From Ruminobacter sp964520475 (GTDB taxonomy: Bacteria; Pseudomonadota; Gammaproteobacteria; Enterobacterales; Succinivibrionaceae): 64,000 nucleotides of DNA. The first letter of the stretch is position 1. Every line of letters starts with the position of its first letter. The notes below the pieces were generated by a model. The model was not told where the DNA came from, searched no databases, and saw nothing but the letters and a program-made list of their open reading frames with translations. Location: positions 42,121 to 106,120 of the forward strand of contig CAZFNS010000005.1 in the NCBI GenBank assembly GCA_964520475.1, in the 5' to 3' direction. Shown in pieces: positions 16,868 through 25,502 of this stretch. Position numbers and translations under genes: made by a program.

Positions 16868-18067
16868 CTAAACGGTAACGCGGCTTACCACGTACCTGGC
16901 GAAAGTCTGCTTTTCGTTTTCTTCCGGCAGCGGTTCAATCAGGAAATTGTTCGAGCTGACCGACATCGAAAACTTAATCTTGGCGGTCGGAATGACATTG
17001 CAGATTTGCAGCAGATAATCCGCGTTAAACGCAATTTCGAAATTATCTCCCGAATAGTCTATGTAATCCATAATGTCTTTGGCTTCCTCGTGGATGGCGT
17101 TTTTGGCCTTCAGGGTCAGCACGCCCTCCTGCATCACTATCTCGACGGCCTTGTTCAGGGAGTTGCTCATTATGGAGACGCGGGTGACGGTATTCTGGAA
17201 TACTTTCCGGTCCAGAACCAGAATCCTGCCGCAGTTGCTCGGCACCACGGCGTTGACGTTCGGGAATTTGGCGTCGATCAGGATGCTCAGAAGCGAAATT
17301 CCCCCGACCTCCGTCTGCAGGCTGTTTTTGCTGATATTGAGCGTCACCGGGACGCCGTCTCCGGAGTTGTCCTTGATGTCGGACATGAGGGCAACCAGCT
17401 GATCGACGCCTTTCTTCGGGAAAATGAAACCTTGGTCGCCGGCGGCTTCGGGGATCTCGCAGGGTTCGGACAGGCGTCCTTTCTGCAGACTCATCCTGTG
17501 CGTGTCCGCGGTGGCGATGTCAAGGCTCGTGTGCTCGTCGCCCGTCACCGAGAAATGCATGCCTTTGAGAAACAGCCTGTAGCTGTCGGCCGCGATGGAA
17601 AATTTGGTGGTCCTCATGATCTCGAGCAACTCGCTCATCTCAATCTTCAGACTGTACAAAGTTTCCAGGGATTCGATCGCCGGGAAACTTTCGGGATCCA
17701 TCGTCATCATGAACGATTTGTATTTGCCCGAGGAGATCAGCAGTTTGCCCGACCGATCCTCCGCCAGGCTGACGTAGGCCCCGTCGGGAAGCTTTTTCAA
17801 AATCTCGAGAAGGATTTTGACATTGACGGTGGTGCTCCCGGTTTCGGCGTCGTCGCAGAACAGATTCACTTCGGTGGACATCTGAATCTCGCTGTCCGTG
17901 CAAACCATGCGCAGCCTGAACCTGGCGTCCTCGGCGGCGTCCCCGCCGGGCAGTATCTCAAGCAAAACGTTCGAGGTTATCGGACTCTTGGGATTGTTTC
18001 CCGCGACGCCGGAGATCTGTCCCAAGGGTTTTAATAAATCTTCTCTGCCTATGCTGCACTTAAACAT
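16868..18067 (-). CDS. dnaN: DNA polymerase III beta sliding clamp
   Basis: Ring-forming processivity factor of the replicative polymerase. It has three clamp folds, the N-terminus MFKCSIGREDLLKPL and the mid-protein LPKKG-like FPKKGVDQL. It is 399 residues, about 30 longer than E. coli DnaN; extra residues appear in the first domain around the AEDARFRLRMVC segment and in other loops. It starts 34 bases after dnaA, with a GCGAGG RBS, in the conserved dnaA-dnaN-recF order. Confidence 0.95.
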   Translation of the reverse strand: MFKCSIGREDLLKPLGQISGVAGNNPKSPITSNVLLEILPGGDAAEDARFRLRMVCTDSEIQMSTEVNLFCDDAETGSTTVNVKILLEILKKLPDGAYVSLAEDRSGKLLISSGKYKSFMMTMDPESFPAIESLETLYSLKIEMSELLEIMRTTKFSIAADSYRLFLKGMHFSVTGDEHTSLDIATADTHRMSLQKGRLSEPCEIPEAAGDQGFIFPKKGVDQLVALMSDIKDNSGDGVPVTLNISKNSLQTEVGGISLLSILIDAKFPNVNAVVPSNCGRILVLDRKVFQNTVTRVSIMSNSLNKAVEIVMQEGVLTLKAKNAIHEEAKDIMDYIDYSGDNFEIAFNADYLLQICNVIPTAKIKFSMSVSSNNFLIEPLPEENEKQTFARYVVSRVTV

Positions 18068-18101
18068 TTTTTAACCTCGCATCTTCCCTAATCTGTTAAT
18101 T

Positions 18102-19808
18102 CTAATCCGTTAATTGCAATTTTAAATTTTCCCAGTCTTCGGTGTATTTAGGGTCGTGCAAGTCTATCTTGGCTTTCACCTTGTTGCACGCGCTCAAAAC
18201 CGTCGAGTGATCCTTGTTCCCGAACTGTTTGCCCAGACTCGGATAACTGGCTCCGGTCAGCTTGCGGGCCAGCGCCATGGCCATGCTGCGGGCGTAGGCG
18301 ATATTCGCGGGCCGGGCCGGCGAGTCGATGTCCCTGACGGTAATGCCGTAATACTCGGCGACCACCTGCTTGATATTGTCGACCGTCTGCAGTTTGGCGT
18401 GGGCGTTCAGCAGATCCTTGAGGGCGACTTTAACCACGTCGACCGTCACCGTGAAATTCCGGCGGTCCGCTCCGGCCGTGCCGGTGACGTAAGCGCCGAT
18501 GGTCTTGATATGGCCTTCGAGAACGCGGATGTTGGTTTGGAATTTATTGGCCAGGAAAAGGACGCTCTGGTTGTCGAAATCCAGATTCATTTCCTTGATC
18601 TTGGCCTTGATGATCTTTTCCCGCGTCGCCTTGTCCGGAGGCTCGACCTTGATGACCACGCCGGACTGGATTCTGTTTCTGATCCGGCTGTCCAGTTTCC
18701 TCAGTTCGGAGGGCAGCTGGCTTGCCGCGAAAACGAGCTGAACGTTCGAGCAGACGATTTCGTCGAAAAGACTGATGAATTCCTTGGTTATGCCCACGTT
18801 GTTCTCGAGCTGCTGGATGTCGTCAATCAGGAAAACGTCGGCGTTCCGGTAAAAAGTCTTGAAACTGTTGTAGGTGGTCGAGGCGATCCCGCCCTTTCTG
18901 CGGTACTCGTCCACCGCGCGGATAAAATCCTGATAGAATTTTTCCAGGGTAACCAGAATGATTTTCTTTTCCGGGTAGAGCCGCGCCGCCTCGTTGGCGA
19001 TGGCGTTCAATATGTGGGTCTTTCCCAGGCCGGAATCGCCCCAGATAAAAAACGGGTTCCTGTCCGGGTTGCCGGGATCACTGGCGATGAGCTTGCCGTT
19101 GGTGCAGAGGTTGGCGTTGGTGGGCCCCTCCACGAAATTGTCGAAGTTCTTATCCTTCTGGATGGTCACGGAACCGTAGAAAATGTTGTTTCTGAACTCA
19201 TCCAGCGTGCAGGCGGCGCCCGCCGACGCCGGGGCCGGCTGTTCGGCGTGGAACGTCTGGGCTTCGTCGCCGAATCTTTCGCGGTCGTAGCCGCCGTATT
19301 CCGTCTCGGGGTGTCTCGAGCCGTTTCTCATCTCGGAAGATATGACGCCGGGCGGCAGAACCTGCGTGCCGTCGATTTCCTGGAGATCGCCGTAACTGCT
19401 GCCGGCGGGGAACGGCTGATAAACCTGGCCGTCCGGACCGGCGCCCGCGGCCTGCGCGGGGCGGCCGTCGTTCATCCTGAGCCCGGCGGGGCCGCGGGAA
19501 AAGGCCGCAGCGGTTCCGTTCGGAACGCCGGGACTCGCGGATCTGCCGACGCTGAACTCGGACTGCACTTCTATAGACACGTTGAAATTGCGGTTCGCGA
19601 CGTACCTGACCGCCTCGACGATGGAATCCATGAACTCGTTGACCAGAAGACCCTTGATCATCCTGTTCGGGACCAGGATGGAAAAGGTGTTCTCCTGAAC
19701 CACCACATTCGACGATTTTAAAAATATTTTAAGTTTGGGAAGAGACTTATTTAACGGCAGCGAAAACAGATACTTCTTGATTTCTTCCCATAATTCTAAG
19801 CTGGCCAA
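18102..19808 (-). CDS. dnaA: Chromosomal replication initiator DnaA
   Basis: AAA+ initiator that binds DnaA boxes and opens oriC. Domain I is at residues 1-80; an unusually long low-complexity linker (Pro/Gly/Ala-rich, about residues 85-200) follows; Walker A GDSGLGKT is at 257-264; Walker B is FLIDDIQ; the C-terminal DNA-binding signature includes LGKQFGNKDHSTVLSACNKV. The start is TTG (19806-19808) with GAGGAA upstream, giving MASLELWEEIKKYL; there is no ATG nearby. It is 568 residues, longer than E. coli DnaA (467), mostly because of the linker. It is transcribed away from the probable origin. Confidence 0.95.
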   Translation of the reverse strand: MASLELWEEIKKYLFSLPLNKSLPKLKIFLKSSNVVVQENTFSILVPNRMIKGLLVNEFMDSIVEAVRYVANRNFNVSIEVQSEFSVGRSASPGVPNGTAAAFSRGPAGLRMNDGRPAQAAGAGPDGQVYQPFPAGSSYGDLQEIDGTQVLPPGVISSEMRNGSRHPETEYGGYDRERFGDEAQTFHAEQPAPASAGAACTLDEFRNNIFYGSVTIQKDKNFDNFVEGPTNANLCTNGKLIASDPGNPDRNPFFIWGDSGLGKTHILNAIANEAARLYPEKKIILVTLEKFYQDFIRAVDEYRRKGGIASTTYNSFKTFYRNADVFLIDDIQQLENNVGITKEFISLFDEIVCSNVQLVFAASQLPSELRKLDSRIRNRIQSGVVIKVEPPDKATREKIIKAKIKEMNLDFDNQSVLFLANKFQTNIRVLEGHIKTIGAYVTGTAGADRRNFTVTVDVVKVALKDLLNAHAKLQTVDNIKQVVAEYYGITVRDIDSPARPANIAYARSMAMALARKLTGASYPSLGKQFGNKDHSTVLSACNKVKAKIDLHDPKYTEDWENLKLQLTD

Positions 19809-20100
19809 AACAATTCCTCATCGTGACAGAAAAGCTTCACCGGAACAAATTTCGATTCTGACGAATTATACCTCATCGCGAGACACTTATCCACAGCGAA
19901 GTCGAAATATGAGAAAAAAGCCGCGCCGAATCCCTCTAAAAAATGAGGTAATACACAGTCTGCCCGGGCGGAAACACTGATAATGTTAAACTTTGTGGGA
20001 AAATATATAAAATCGTATATGATATTTCTATTTTTGTAACAGGGCGCCGTTTAAAAAACGTCCCGGTTATACACAGGCGCCAAAGTAATCAACAGTTCCG
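19809..20100. other. oriC: Probable replication origin oriC (dnaA-rpmH intergenic)
   Basis: It contains DnaA boxes TTATCCACA (19887-19895) and TTATACACA (20067-20075), a weaker TAATACACA (19949-19957), all on the same strand, and an AT-rich tract at about 19999-20040 suitable for unwinding. Core genes diverge from it: dnaA-dnaN-recF leftward, rpmH-rnpA-yidD-yidC-mnmE rightward, as at the Pseudomonas origin. GATC sites like those of E. coli oriC were not noticed. Only two boxes are strong, so the call is moderate. Confidence 0.55.
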
Positions 20101-20281
20101 GCCGCCGCGCGGCCGGGACGGCGGGCGGCGCATCCGCCTCCCGGGAGGGGCCTCGCGGGCCGTCATCCTCTCTCCCGGGCGACGGGGACGGGCGTTCGCG
20201 AAGGGCGGCGGGGCCGGAAGCGGCCGTCCCGGAACGCCGGAATCCCTGCTTTAAAATTATGCTTTTCCCGTTTTTTCTTGC

Positions 20282-20310
20282 TTGACTGATCGGGGCAATG
20301 TCTATATAAT
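20282..20310 (+). promoter_or_regulatory. Sigma70 promoter of rpmH
   Basis: TTGACT (20282-20287) and a perfect TATAAT (20305-20310) are separated by 17 bases, 50 bases upstream of the rpmH ATG. Confidence 0.85.
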
Positions 20311-20360
20311 CACGCAACGAATTTGTTTTTTCAGGTTTTCAACCTTAAAGGGAGTTTATT

Positions 20361-20504
20361 ATGAAACGCACTTTCCAGCCTTCAATACTGAAGCGCAAGC
20401 GCACCCACGGCTTTCGCAAGCGCATGAGAACCGCGGACGGCCGCAAGGTTCTTTCCCGTCGCCGCGCGAAGGGTCGTGCCCGCTTAACCACTGTTAATGA
20501 TTAA
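20361..20504 (+). CDS. rpmH: 50S ribosomal protein L34
   Basis: 47-residue highly basic protein of the large subunit: MKRTFQPSILKRKRTHGFRK and then RMRTADGRKVLSRRRAKGR, matching L34 throughout. The RBS AAAGGGAG lies upstream. The stop codon overlaps the next gene, rnpA, by 8 bases, so translation is probably coupled. Confidence 0.97.
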   Translation: MKRTFQPSILKRKRTHGFRKRMRTADGRKVLSRRRAKGRARLTTVND

Positions 20505-20865
20505 AGAGAATTTTCCTCGGGAGTACAGGTTGCTTACTCCCGAAAATTTCGGCAACGTATTCAAAGATCCCCTGCGGGCAGGATCGCCTTATATAACCGT
20601 TCTCGCAAAAGATTCCAACCTCGATTTTCCAAGACTGGGCATGATTGTTCCGAAAAAGGCTTTGAAAAGAGCCGTCTGGCGTAACCGGGCCAAAAGAATA
20701 ATCAGGGAAAATTTCAGAAAGTCCCGCGCCGCCCTGGCAAATCTGGATTATGTATGCATCGTGAAAGCCGACGTCCTGAAACTGAACAATCGGGAAATCG
20801 GCGCGCTTTTGGCAAAGTTATGGAAGAAAATCTCAATCCTCTCCAAAAAGCAGGCTGCATGCTGA
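20497..20865 (+). CDS. rnpA: Ribonuclease P protein component
   Basis: Protein cofactor of RNase P, which processes tRNA 5' ends. 122 residues. The N-terminal YRLLTPENFGNVF and the family signature KRAVWRNRAKRIIRENFR are present. It overlaps rpmH by 8 bases; this ATG is accepted because the N-terminus aligns with the family. Its 3' end overlaps the probable yidD start. Confidence 0.95.
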   Translation: MIKENFPREYRLLTPENFGNVFKDPLRAGSPYITVLAKDSNLDFPRLGMIVPKKALKRAVWRNRAKRIIRENFRKSRAALANLDYVCIVKADVLKLNNREIGALLAKLWKKISILSKKQAAC

Positions 20866-21083
20866 TCGCCGGATACCAGAAAACCCTGAGCCCCATCATC
20901 GGACGCCAGTGCAGGTTCTATCCGAGCTGTTCGGAATATACCAAACAGGCCATCATCAGGCACGGTTTTTTTACGGGCTGCGCGCTCGGAGCCTGGCGCA
21001 TACTCAGGTGCAATCCCCTGTGCAAAAGCGGTTTTGATCCGGTTCCCGAAAAGATCTTCAAACACACCGGCGGAAAAAAGTAG
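20820..21083 (+). CDS. yidD: Membrane protein insertion efficiency factor YidD
   Basis: Small inner-membrane-associated protein of about 87 residues with the conserved core LIAGYQKTLSPIIGRQCRFYPSCSEY and the Cys-containing LRCNPLCKSGFDPVP. The start is uncertain: ATG 20820 overlaps rnpA by 46 bases; ATG 20859 (MLIAGYQ) is an alternative with a purine-rich stretch before it. Position between rnpA and yidC is universal for this family. Confidence 0.9.
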   Translation: MEENLNPLQKAGCMLIAGYQKTLSPIIGRQCRFYPSCSEYTKQAIIRHGFFTGCALGAWRILRCNPLCKSGFDPVPEKIFKHTGGKK

Positions 21084-21086
21084 ATT

Positions 21087-22766
21087 ATGTATTCGCAACG
21101 CAGTTCAGCTTTAATGTTTTTTCTGATTGTGTCGGCATTCGCGGGTTACACTTACTTCAGCGACAAGACCGACGCGGAAAGAAGGGCTAATCAGCCGCAG
21201 CTGGAGATAACCGCGGCCGGAGGCAGTCCGGAAGCCGAAAAAATCACCGGAGAAAACCTGATAGAAATCGAGACGGATCTCCATTCCCTGGGCGTTTCCC
21301 TCAACGGCGGCGACATCCTGCGCATCGATTTGAAAGACCAGAAGCAGGAAATCGACTCCGACGAGAATTTTCATCTGCTCAAGTTCGGCGACGATTTCAA
21401 ATACTACGCGACCAGCGACCTGGTGATAACGGAAAACGGGGAAAGATACCTCCTGCACCCGAAATTCACCGCGCCCGCGGCGAGCTTCGCCATGGAGCCG
21501 GACCCCGGCGTAAACTGCGCCAAGCTGTCCGAGGCCGACGAGTCCAAACTGGCCAGACTCGAGGTTCCGCTCACCTATACCGACAAAAACGGCACGGTCT
21601 TCGTCAAGACGTTCGTTTTCACCCAGTGCCGCCACACCGTCGACGTGACCTACTCCGTGGAAAACATCGGCTCCGACATGACCCTTTCCCTCGAGTCGAA
21701 ACTTATCCAGAGCGTCGAAGTCCCCGAAAGCGAATCGCGCCTGATGATGGCCTCGGCGTACCGGGGCACCGCCTATTCGAGCGGCGACACCAAGTATTCG
21801 AAAATTTCGCTGGACGACATCGCCAAGCAGGACGCCTCCGACACCGTTGAAACCTCGCGGGGCGGCTGGATCAGTATGATCCAGCATTACTTCGTGGCGG
21901 CCTGGATCGGCATCGGGAACCACGAGAACGTCATCTTCACCCAGCCCGCCGACGATCACAAGACGGCGGTGATAGGCATCAGATCGACCCCCGTAACCGC
22001 GGCTAAGGACTCCAAGGCCAAACTCCAGAACATCCTCTGGGCCGGCCCCAAAAATCAGGACGAAATGGCCATGGCCAGCGACCACCTCGACCTGACGGTC
22101 GACTACGGCTGGCTGGCGGTCATTTCCGAGGTGCTGTTCAAGCTGCTGAAGCTCATCCACGGGATTGTCCATAACTGGGGCGTGGCCATCATCGTCCTCA
22201 CTCTCATCGTCAGAGGGCTCATGTACCCGCTCACCAAGAAACAGTACGTCAGCATGGCGAAGATGAAGCAGCTCGCGCCCAGGCTCAACCAACTTAAGGA
22301 AAAGTACCAGAACGACAAACAGAAGCTCAGCGAGGAAACCATAAAGCTGTACGCGGCCGAGAAGGTCAATCCTCTCGGCGGCTGCCTGCCCATGTTCATC
22401 CAGATGCCGATATTCATCGCCCTGTACTGGACGCTGATGGAATCGACGGAACTGAGGCACTCGCCGTTCATCCTGTGGATCCACGACCTGTCGGTGCTGG
22501 ATCCGTACTACGTGCTGCCCCTGATGATGGGACTCACCATGTTCATCACCCAGCGGGCCTCCATGGCCACGGTCACCGATCCCACCCAGAAGACGATCAT
22601 GACGGTGATGACGGTGGTGTTCACGTTCATGTTCTGCACCTTCCCCGCCGGTCTGACGCTGTACTGGGTGGTTTCGAACATCGTCACCATAGTGCAGCAG
22701 ACGATCATATACAGGCACCTGGAAAAGCAGGGGCTGAGAACGCGGGCGAAACCCGGCAAGGCTTGA
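21087..22766 (+). CDS. yidC: Membrane protein insertase YidC
   Basis: Inner-membrane insertase (Oxa1/Alb3 family) that inserts small proteins such as subunit c and assists Sec. An N-terminal membrane anchor is followed by a large periplasmic domain (about residues 60-340) and the conserved five-helix core, with the FKLLKLIHGIVHNWGVAIIVLT and GGCLPMFIQMPIFIALYWTL segments. The core Arg is in LTLIVRGLMYPL. 559 residues, typical of gammaproteobacteria. It begins 3 bases after yidD. Confidence 0.96.
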   Translation: MYSQRSSALMFFLIVSAFAGYTYFSDKTDAERRANQPQLEITAAGGSPEAEKITGENLIEIETDLHSLGVSLNGGDILRIDLKDQKQEIDSDENFHLLKFGDDFKYYATSDLVITENGERYLLHPKFTAPAASFAMEPDPGVNCAKLSEADESKLARLEVPLTYTDKNGTVFVKTFVFTQCRHTVDVTYSVENIGSDMTLSLESKLIQSVEVPESESRLMMASAYRGTAYSSGDTKYSKISLDDIAKQDASDTVETSRGGWISMIQHYFVAAWIGIGNHENVIFTQPADDHKTAVIGIRSTPVTAAKDSKAKLQNILWAGPKNQDEMAMASDHLDLTVDYGWLAVISEVLFKLLKLIHGIVHNWGVAIIVLTLIVRGLMYPLTKKQYVSMAKMKQLAPRLNQLKEKYQNDKQKLSEETIKLYAAEKVNPLGGCLPMFIQMPIFIALYWTLMESTELRHSPFILWIHDLSVLDPYYVLPLMMGLTMFITQRASMATVTDPTQKTIMTVMTVVFTFMFCTFPAGLTLYWVVSNIVTIVQQTIIYRHLEKQGLRTRAKPGKA

Positions 22767-22834
22767 CCTTAAAAGCCGCGCGGCGCGCGGCCGCCCGAGC
22801 CTCTCCGGCGGAGGCTTTTTTACAGGAGAAGGGA

Positions 22835-24199
22835 ATGGACAGGGAAACAATCGCCGCCATAGCCACGCCGGCGGGGCGGGGCGGCATCGGCGTCATCCGG
22901 GTCTCCGGTGAAAAGGCCGCGGACGTGTGCCGCGCCGTCGCCGGCCGGCTGCCCGGCGACCACCGGGCCGTTCTCCTGAAATTCAAAAACGGCCGCGGCG
23001 ACATTCTCGACGAAGGCATAACCCTGTATTTCAAAAGCCCCCGCAGCTACACGGGCGAAGACGTCGTGGAATTCCAGTGCCACGGCGGGCCGGTGGTCAT
23101 GGACATGCTGCTGCGGGAGATCCTGCGCCTTCCGGGAGTCAGGCAGGCCGAACCGGGCGAATTCACCAAAACCGCCTTCCTGAACGGCAAAATCGACCTG
23201 ACCCGGGCGGAGGCGATAACCGACCTTATCAACGCGAGCAGCGAAAAGGCGGCGCTCAGCGCCTCGCGCTCCCTGCAGGGGGTGTTCGCCCGGAAAATCG
23301 AGGCCGTGAACGCCAAACTTACCCGGCTGAGGACCTACGTCGAGGCGGCGATAGATTTCCCCGACGAAAGCATCGATTTCGTCGGCGACGGCAAGGTCGA
23401 GGAAGGGATCAGGGAGATCGCCGGGGATCTCGGGAACCTGCTCGCCGAGGCGAAGCAGGGGGTAATCCTGCGCGAGGGGATAAAACTCGTGATCGCCGGC
23501 AGGCCCAACGCCGGCAAATCCTCGCTGCTTAACGCTCTCTGCGGCAGCGACCTCGCCATCGTGACCAGCGTCGAGGGCACCACCCGCGACGCCATCCACG
23601 AGAACATCGACATCGACGGGCTGCCGCTGCACATCGTGGACACGGCCGGGCTCCGGAGCCACACCTCGGACATCGTCGAGCAGATAGGCATCGACCGGGC
23701 CTGGAACGAAATCAAGGGCGCCGACCGGATCCTCTTCGTGTACGACGTGTCCAAAACGGACGATCCCGAGCAGCTCAGGCTGTTCCGGGAAATCAGGGAG
23801 AAAACCGCGGACGCCCTGCCTTTCACCGTGGTCTGCAACAAAACGGATCTCGCGGGCGCTTACACGCTGCCCGGCGAGCTCGGACGGTACCCGCGCGTGG
23901 CGATATGCGCCAAAACTTCCGCGGGCGTCGCCGAACTGCGGGAGCACCTCAAAAAGTCCGCGGAATATTCCAACACGGCCGAAGGGGTCTTCTCGGCGCG
24001 CCGGCGCCACCTGGACTCTCTGGAAAAAGCCCTGGACTCCCTCGGGAAGGCGCTCGGCCTCATGAACGAGGCGTCGGCCTTCGAGCTCTGCGCGGAAGAG
24101 CTCAGGAACGCCCACGACCGGCTCGGGGACATCCTCGGGAGATTCACGGCCGACGACCTCCTCGGGGAGATTTTCGGCACTTTCTGCGTGGGAAAATGA
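22835..24199 (+). CDS. mnmE: tRNA uridine-5-carboxymethylaminomethyl modification GTPase MnmE
   Basis: Acts with MnmG (encoded at 42094) to modify the wobble uridine U34 of certain tRNAs. N-terminal tetrahydrofolate-binding domain (TIAAIATPAGRGGIGVIRVSG), helical domain, then an embedded G domain with G1 GRPNAGKSS, G3 DTAGL and G4 NKTD, ending in the catalytic CVGK motif. 454 residues, exactly the usual length. Start at 22835 after AGGAGAAGGG; the frame extends further upstream without meaning. Confidence 0.97.
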   Translation: MDRETIAAIATPAGRGGIGVIRVSGEKAADVCRAVAGRLPGDHRAVLLKFKNGRGDILDEGITLYFKSPRSYTGEDVVEFQCHGGPVVMDMLLREILRLPGVRQAEPGEFTKTAFLNGKIDLTRAEAITDLINASSEKAALSASRSLQGVFARKIEAVNAKLTRLRTYVEAAIDFPDESIDFVGDGKVEEGIREIAGDLGNLLAEAKQGVILREGIKLVIAGRPNAGKSSLLNALCGSDLAIVTSVEGTTRDAIHENIDIDGLPLHIVDTAGLRSHTSDIVEQIGIDRAWNEIKGADRILFVYDVSKTDDPEQLRLFREIREKTADALPFTVVCNKTDLAGAYTLPGELGRYPRVAICAKTSAGVAELREHLKKSAEYSNTAEGVFSARRRHLDSLEKALDSLGKALGLMNEASAFELCAEELRNAHDRLGDILGRFTADDLLGEIFGTFCVGK

Positions 24200-24254
24200 G
24201 ACCGGTTTTCGGGGCCGCCCGCCGGCGGATCCGGCGCGGCCGGATGAGCATGCC

Positions 24255-24473
24255 ATGAACAAAAACGTCGACACCGTGGGTCTGAGATGCCCGGAACCTC
24301 TGATGATCGCCCGGCGGGAAATGCGCCGGCTAGCGCCCGGCGACACGCTGACCGTCACGGCCGACGACCCCGCGGCGGACCGCGATTTCGAGCTCCTGTG
24401 CCTGAACATGGGATACCGTATGCTGAGCAAAACCCGCGAGGACCGGGTTATATCTTTTGTTATGCAAAAATAG
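24255..24473 (+). CDS. tusA: Sulfur carrier protein TusA
   Basis: 72-residue sulfur-transfer protein. The conserved active-site motif LRCPEPLMIAR carries the persulfide Cys; TVTADDPAADRDFE is also family typical. TusA relays sulfur for 2-thiouridine at U34, the nucleotide also modified by MnmE/MnmG, so its position behind mnmE makes functional sense. Confidence 0.93.
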   Translation: MNKNVDTVGLRCPEPLMIARREMRRLAPGDTLTVTADDPAADRDFELLCLNMGYRMLSKTREDRVISFVMQK

Positions 24474-24504
24474 CATTTTTTAGTACAATACGTAGCAATT
24501 AAAC

Positions 24505-24531
24505 GGACCGGCGGCAGCCGGTCCCGTTTTT
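24505..24531 (+). terminator. Rho-independent terminator after tusA
   Basis: The perfect 8-bp stem GGACCGGC-GGCA-GCCGGTCC is followed by CGTTTTT. Confidence 0.8.
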
Positions 24532-24581
24532 GACCACGTTTAGCGAGATACCCGCCGGCGGGTATTCAAGGAACAATTCCG

Positions 24582-25502
24582 ATGTCCAACACTTACGATA
24601 TCAAGACCTTCCAGGGGTTGATCCTGACCCTGCAGGACTACTGGTCGCGCCAGGGATGCATGATTGCCCAGCCTTTCGACATGGAGGTGGGCGCGGGCAC
24701 CTCCCACCCGCAGACCTTTCTGCGGGCAATCGGGCCCGAACCCCACCACTGCGCCTACGTCCAGCCGTCGCGCCGGCCCTCGGACGGGCGCTACGGCGAA
24801 AACCCGAACCGCCTGCAGCACTATTACCAGTTCCAGGTGGTGCTCAAACCGTCTCCGGACGATATCCAGGATCTGTACCTCGGCTCGCTTAAGGAGCTGG
24901 GATTCGATCCCGCGATCCACGATATCAGGTTCGTCGAGGACAACTGGGAAAACCCCACCCTCGGGGCCTGGGGCCTCGGCTGGGAGGTGTGGCTGAACGG
25001 CATGGAAGTCACCCAGTTCACCTACTTCCAGCAGGTCGGCGGTCTCGAATGCTTCCCGGTGACCGGCGAGATCACCTACGGCCTCGAAAGACTGGCGATG
25101 TACATTCAGGGAGTCAGCAACATTTACGATCTGCTGTGGGCGCGCACGCCCGGCGGCGACGTCACCTACGGCGACGTGTTCCACCAGAACGAGGTGGAGC
25201 AGTCCGCCTACAACTTCGAGTACGCGGACACCGCCTTCCTGTTCTCCGTTTTCGACGCCGGCGAAAAGGAATGCCGGGATCTGCTCGCCCTGGAAAAGCC
25301 CCTGCCGCTGCCGGCCTACGAACGCATCCTGAGAGCCGCCCACGCGTTTAACCTGCTGGACGCGCGCCACGCGGTCTCGGTCACGGAAAGACAGAGGTAC
25401 ATACTCAGGATCAGAACGCTGTCCAAAGGCGTGGCCGAGGCGTACTACAAAGCGCGCGAGGCTCTGGGCTTCCCTATATGCAAAAGTGAGGAAAACAGGT
25501 AA
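24582..25502 (+). CDS. glyQ: Glycyl-tRNA synthetase alpha subunit
   Basis: Catalytic subunit of the alpha2beta2 bacterial glycyl-tRNA synthetase. The opening TFQGLILTLQDYWSRQGCMIAQPFDMEVGAGTSHP is diagnostic, and class II motif 2 surrounds GRYGENPNRLQHYYQFQ. 306 residues, standard. The stop overlaps the glyS start by one base (TAATG). Confidence 0.97.
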   Translation: MSNTYDIKTFQGLILTLQDYWSRQGCMIAQPFDMEVGAGTSHPQTFLRAIGPEPHHCAYVQPSRRPSDGRYGENPNRLQHYYQFQVVLKPSPDDIQDLYLGSLKELGFDPAIHDIRFVEDNWENPTLGAWGLGWEVWLNGMEVTQFTYFQQVGGLECFPVTGEITYGLERLAMYIQGVSNIYDLLWARTPGGDVTYGDVFHQNEVEQSAYNFEYADTAFLFSVFDAGEKECRDLLALEKPLPLPAYERILRAAHAFNLLDARHAVSVTERQRYILRIRTLSKGVAEAYYKAREALGFPICKSEENR

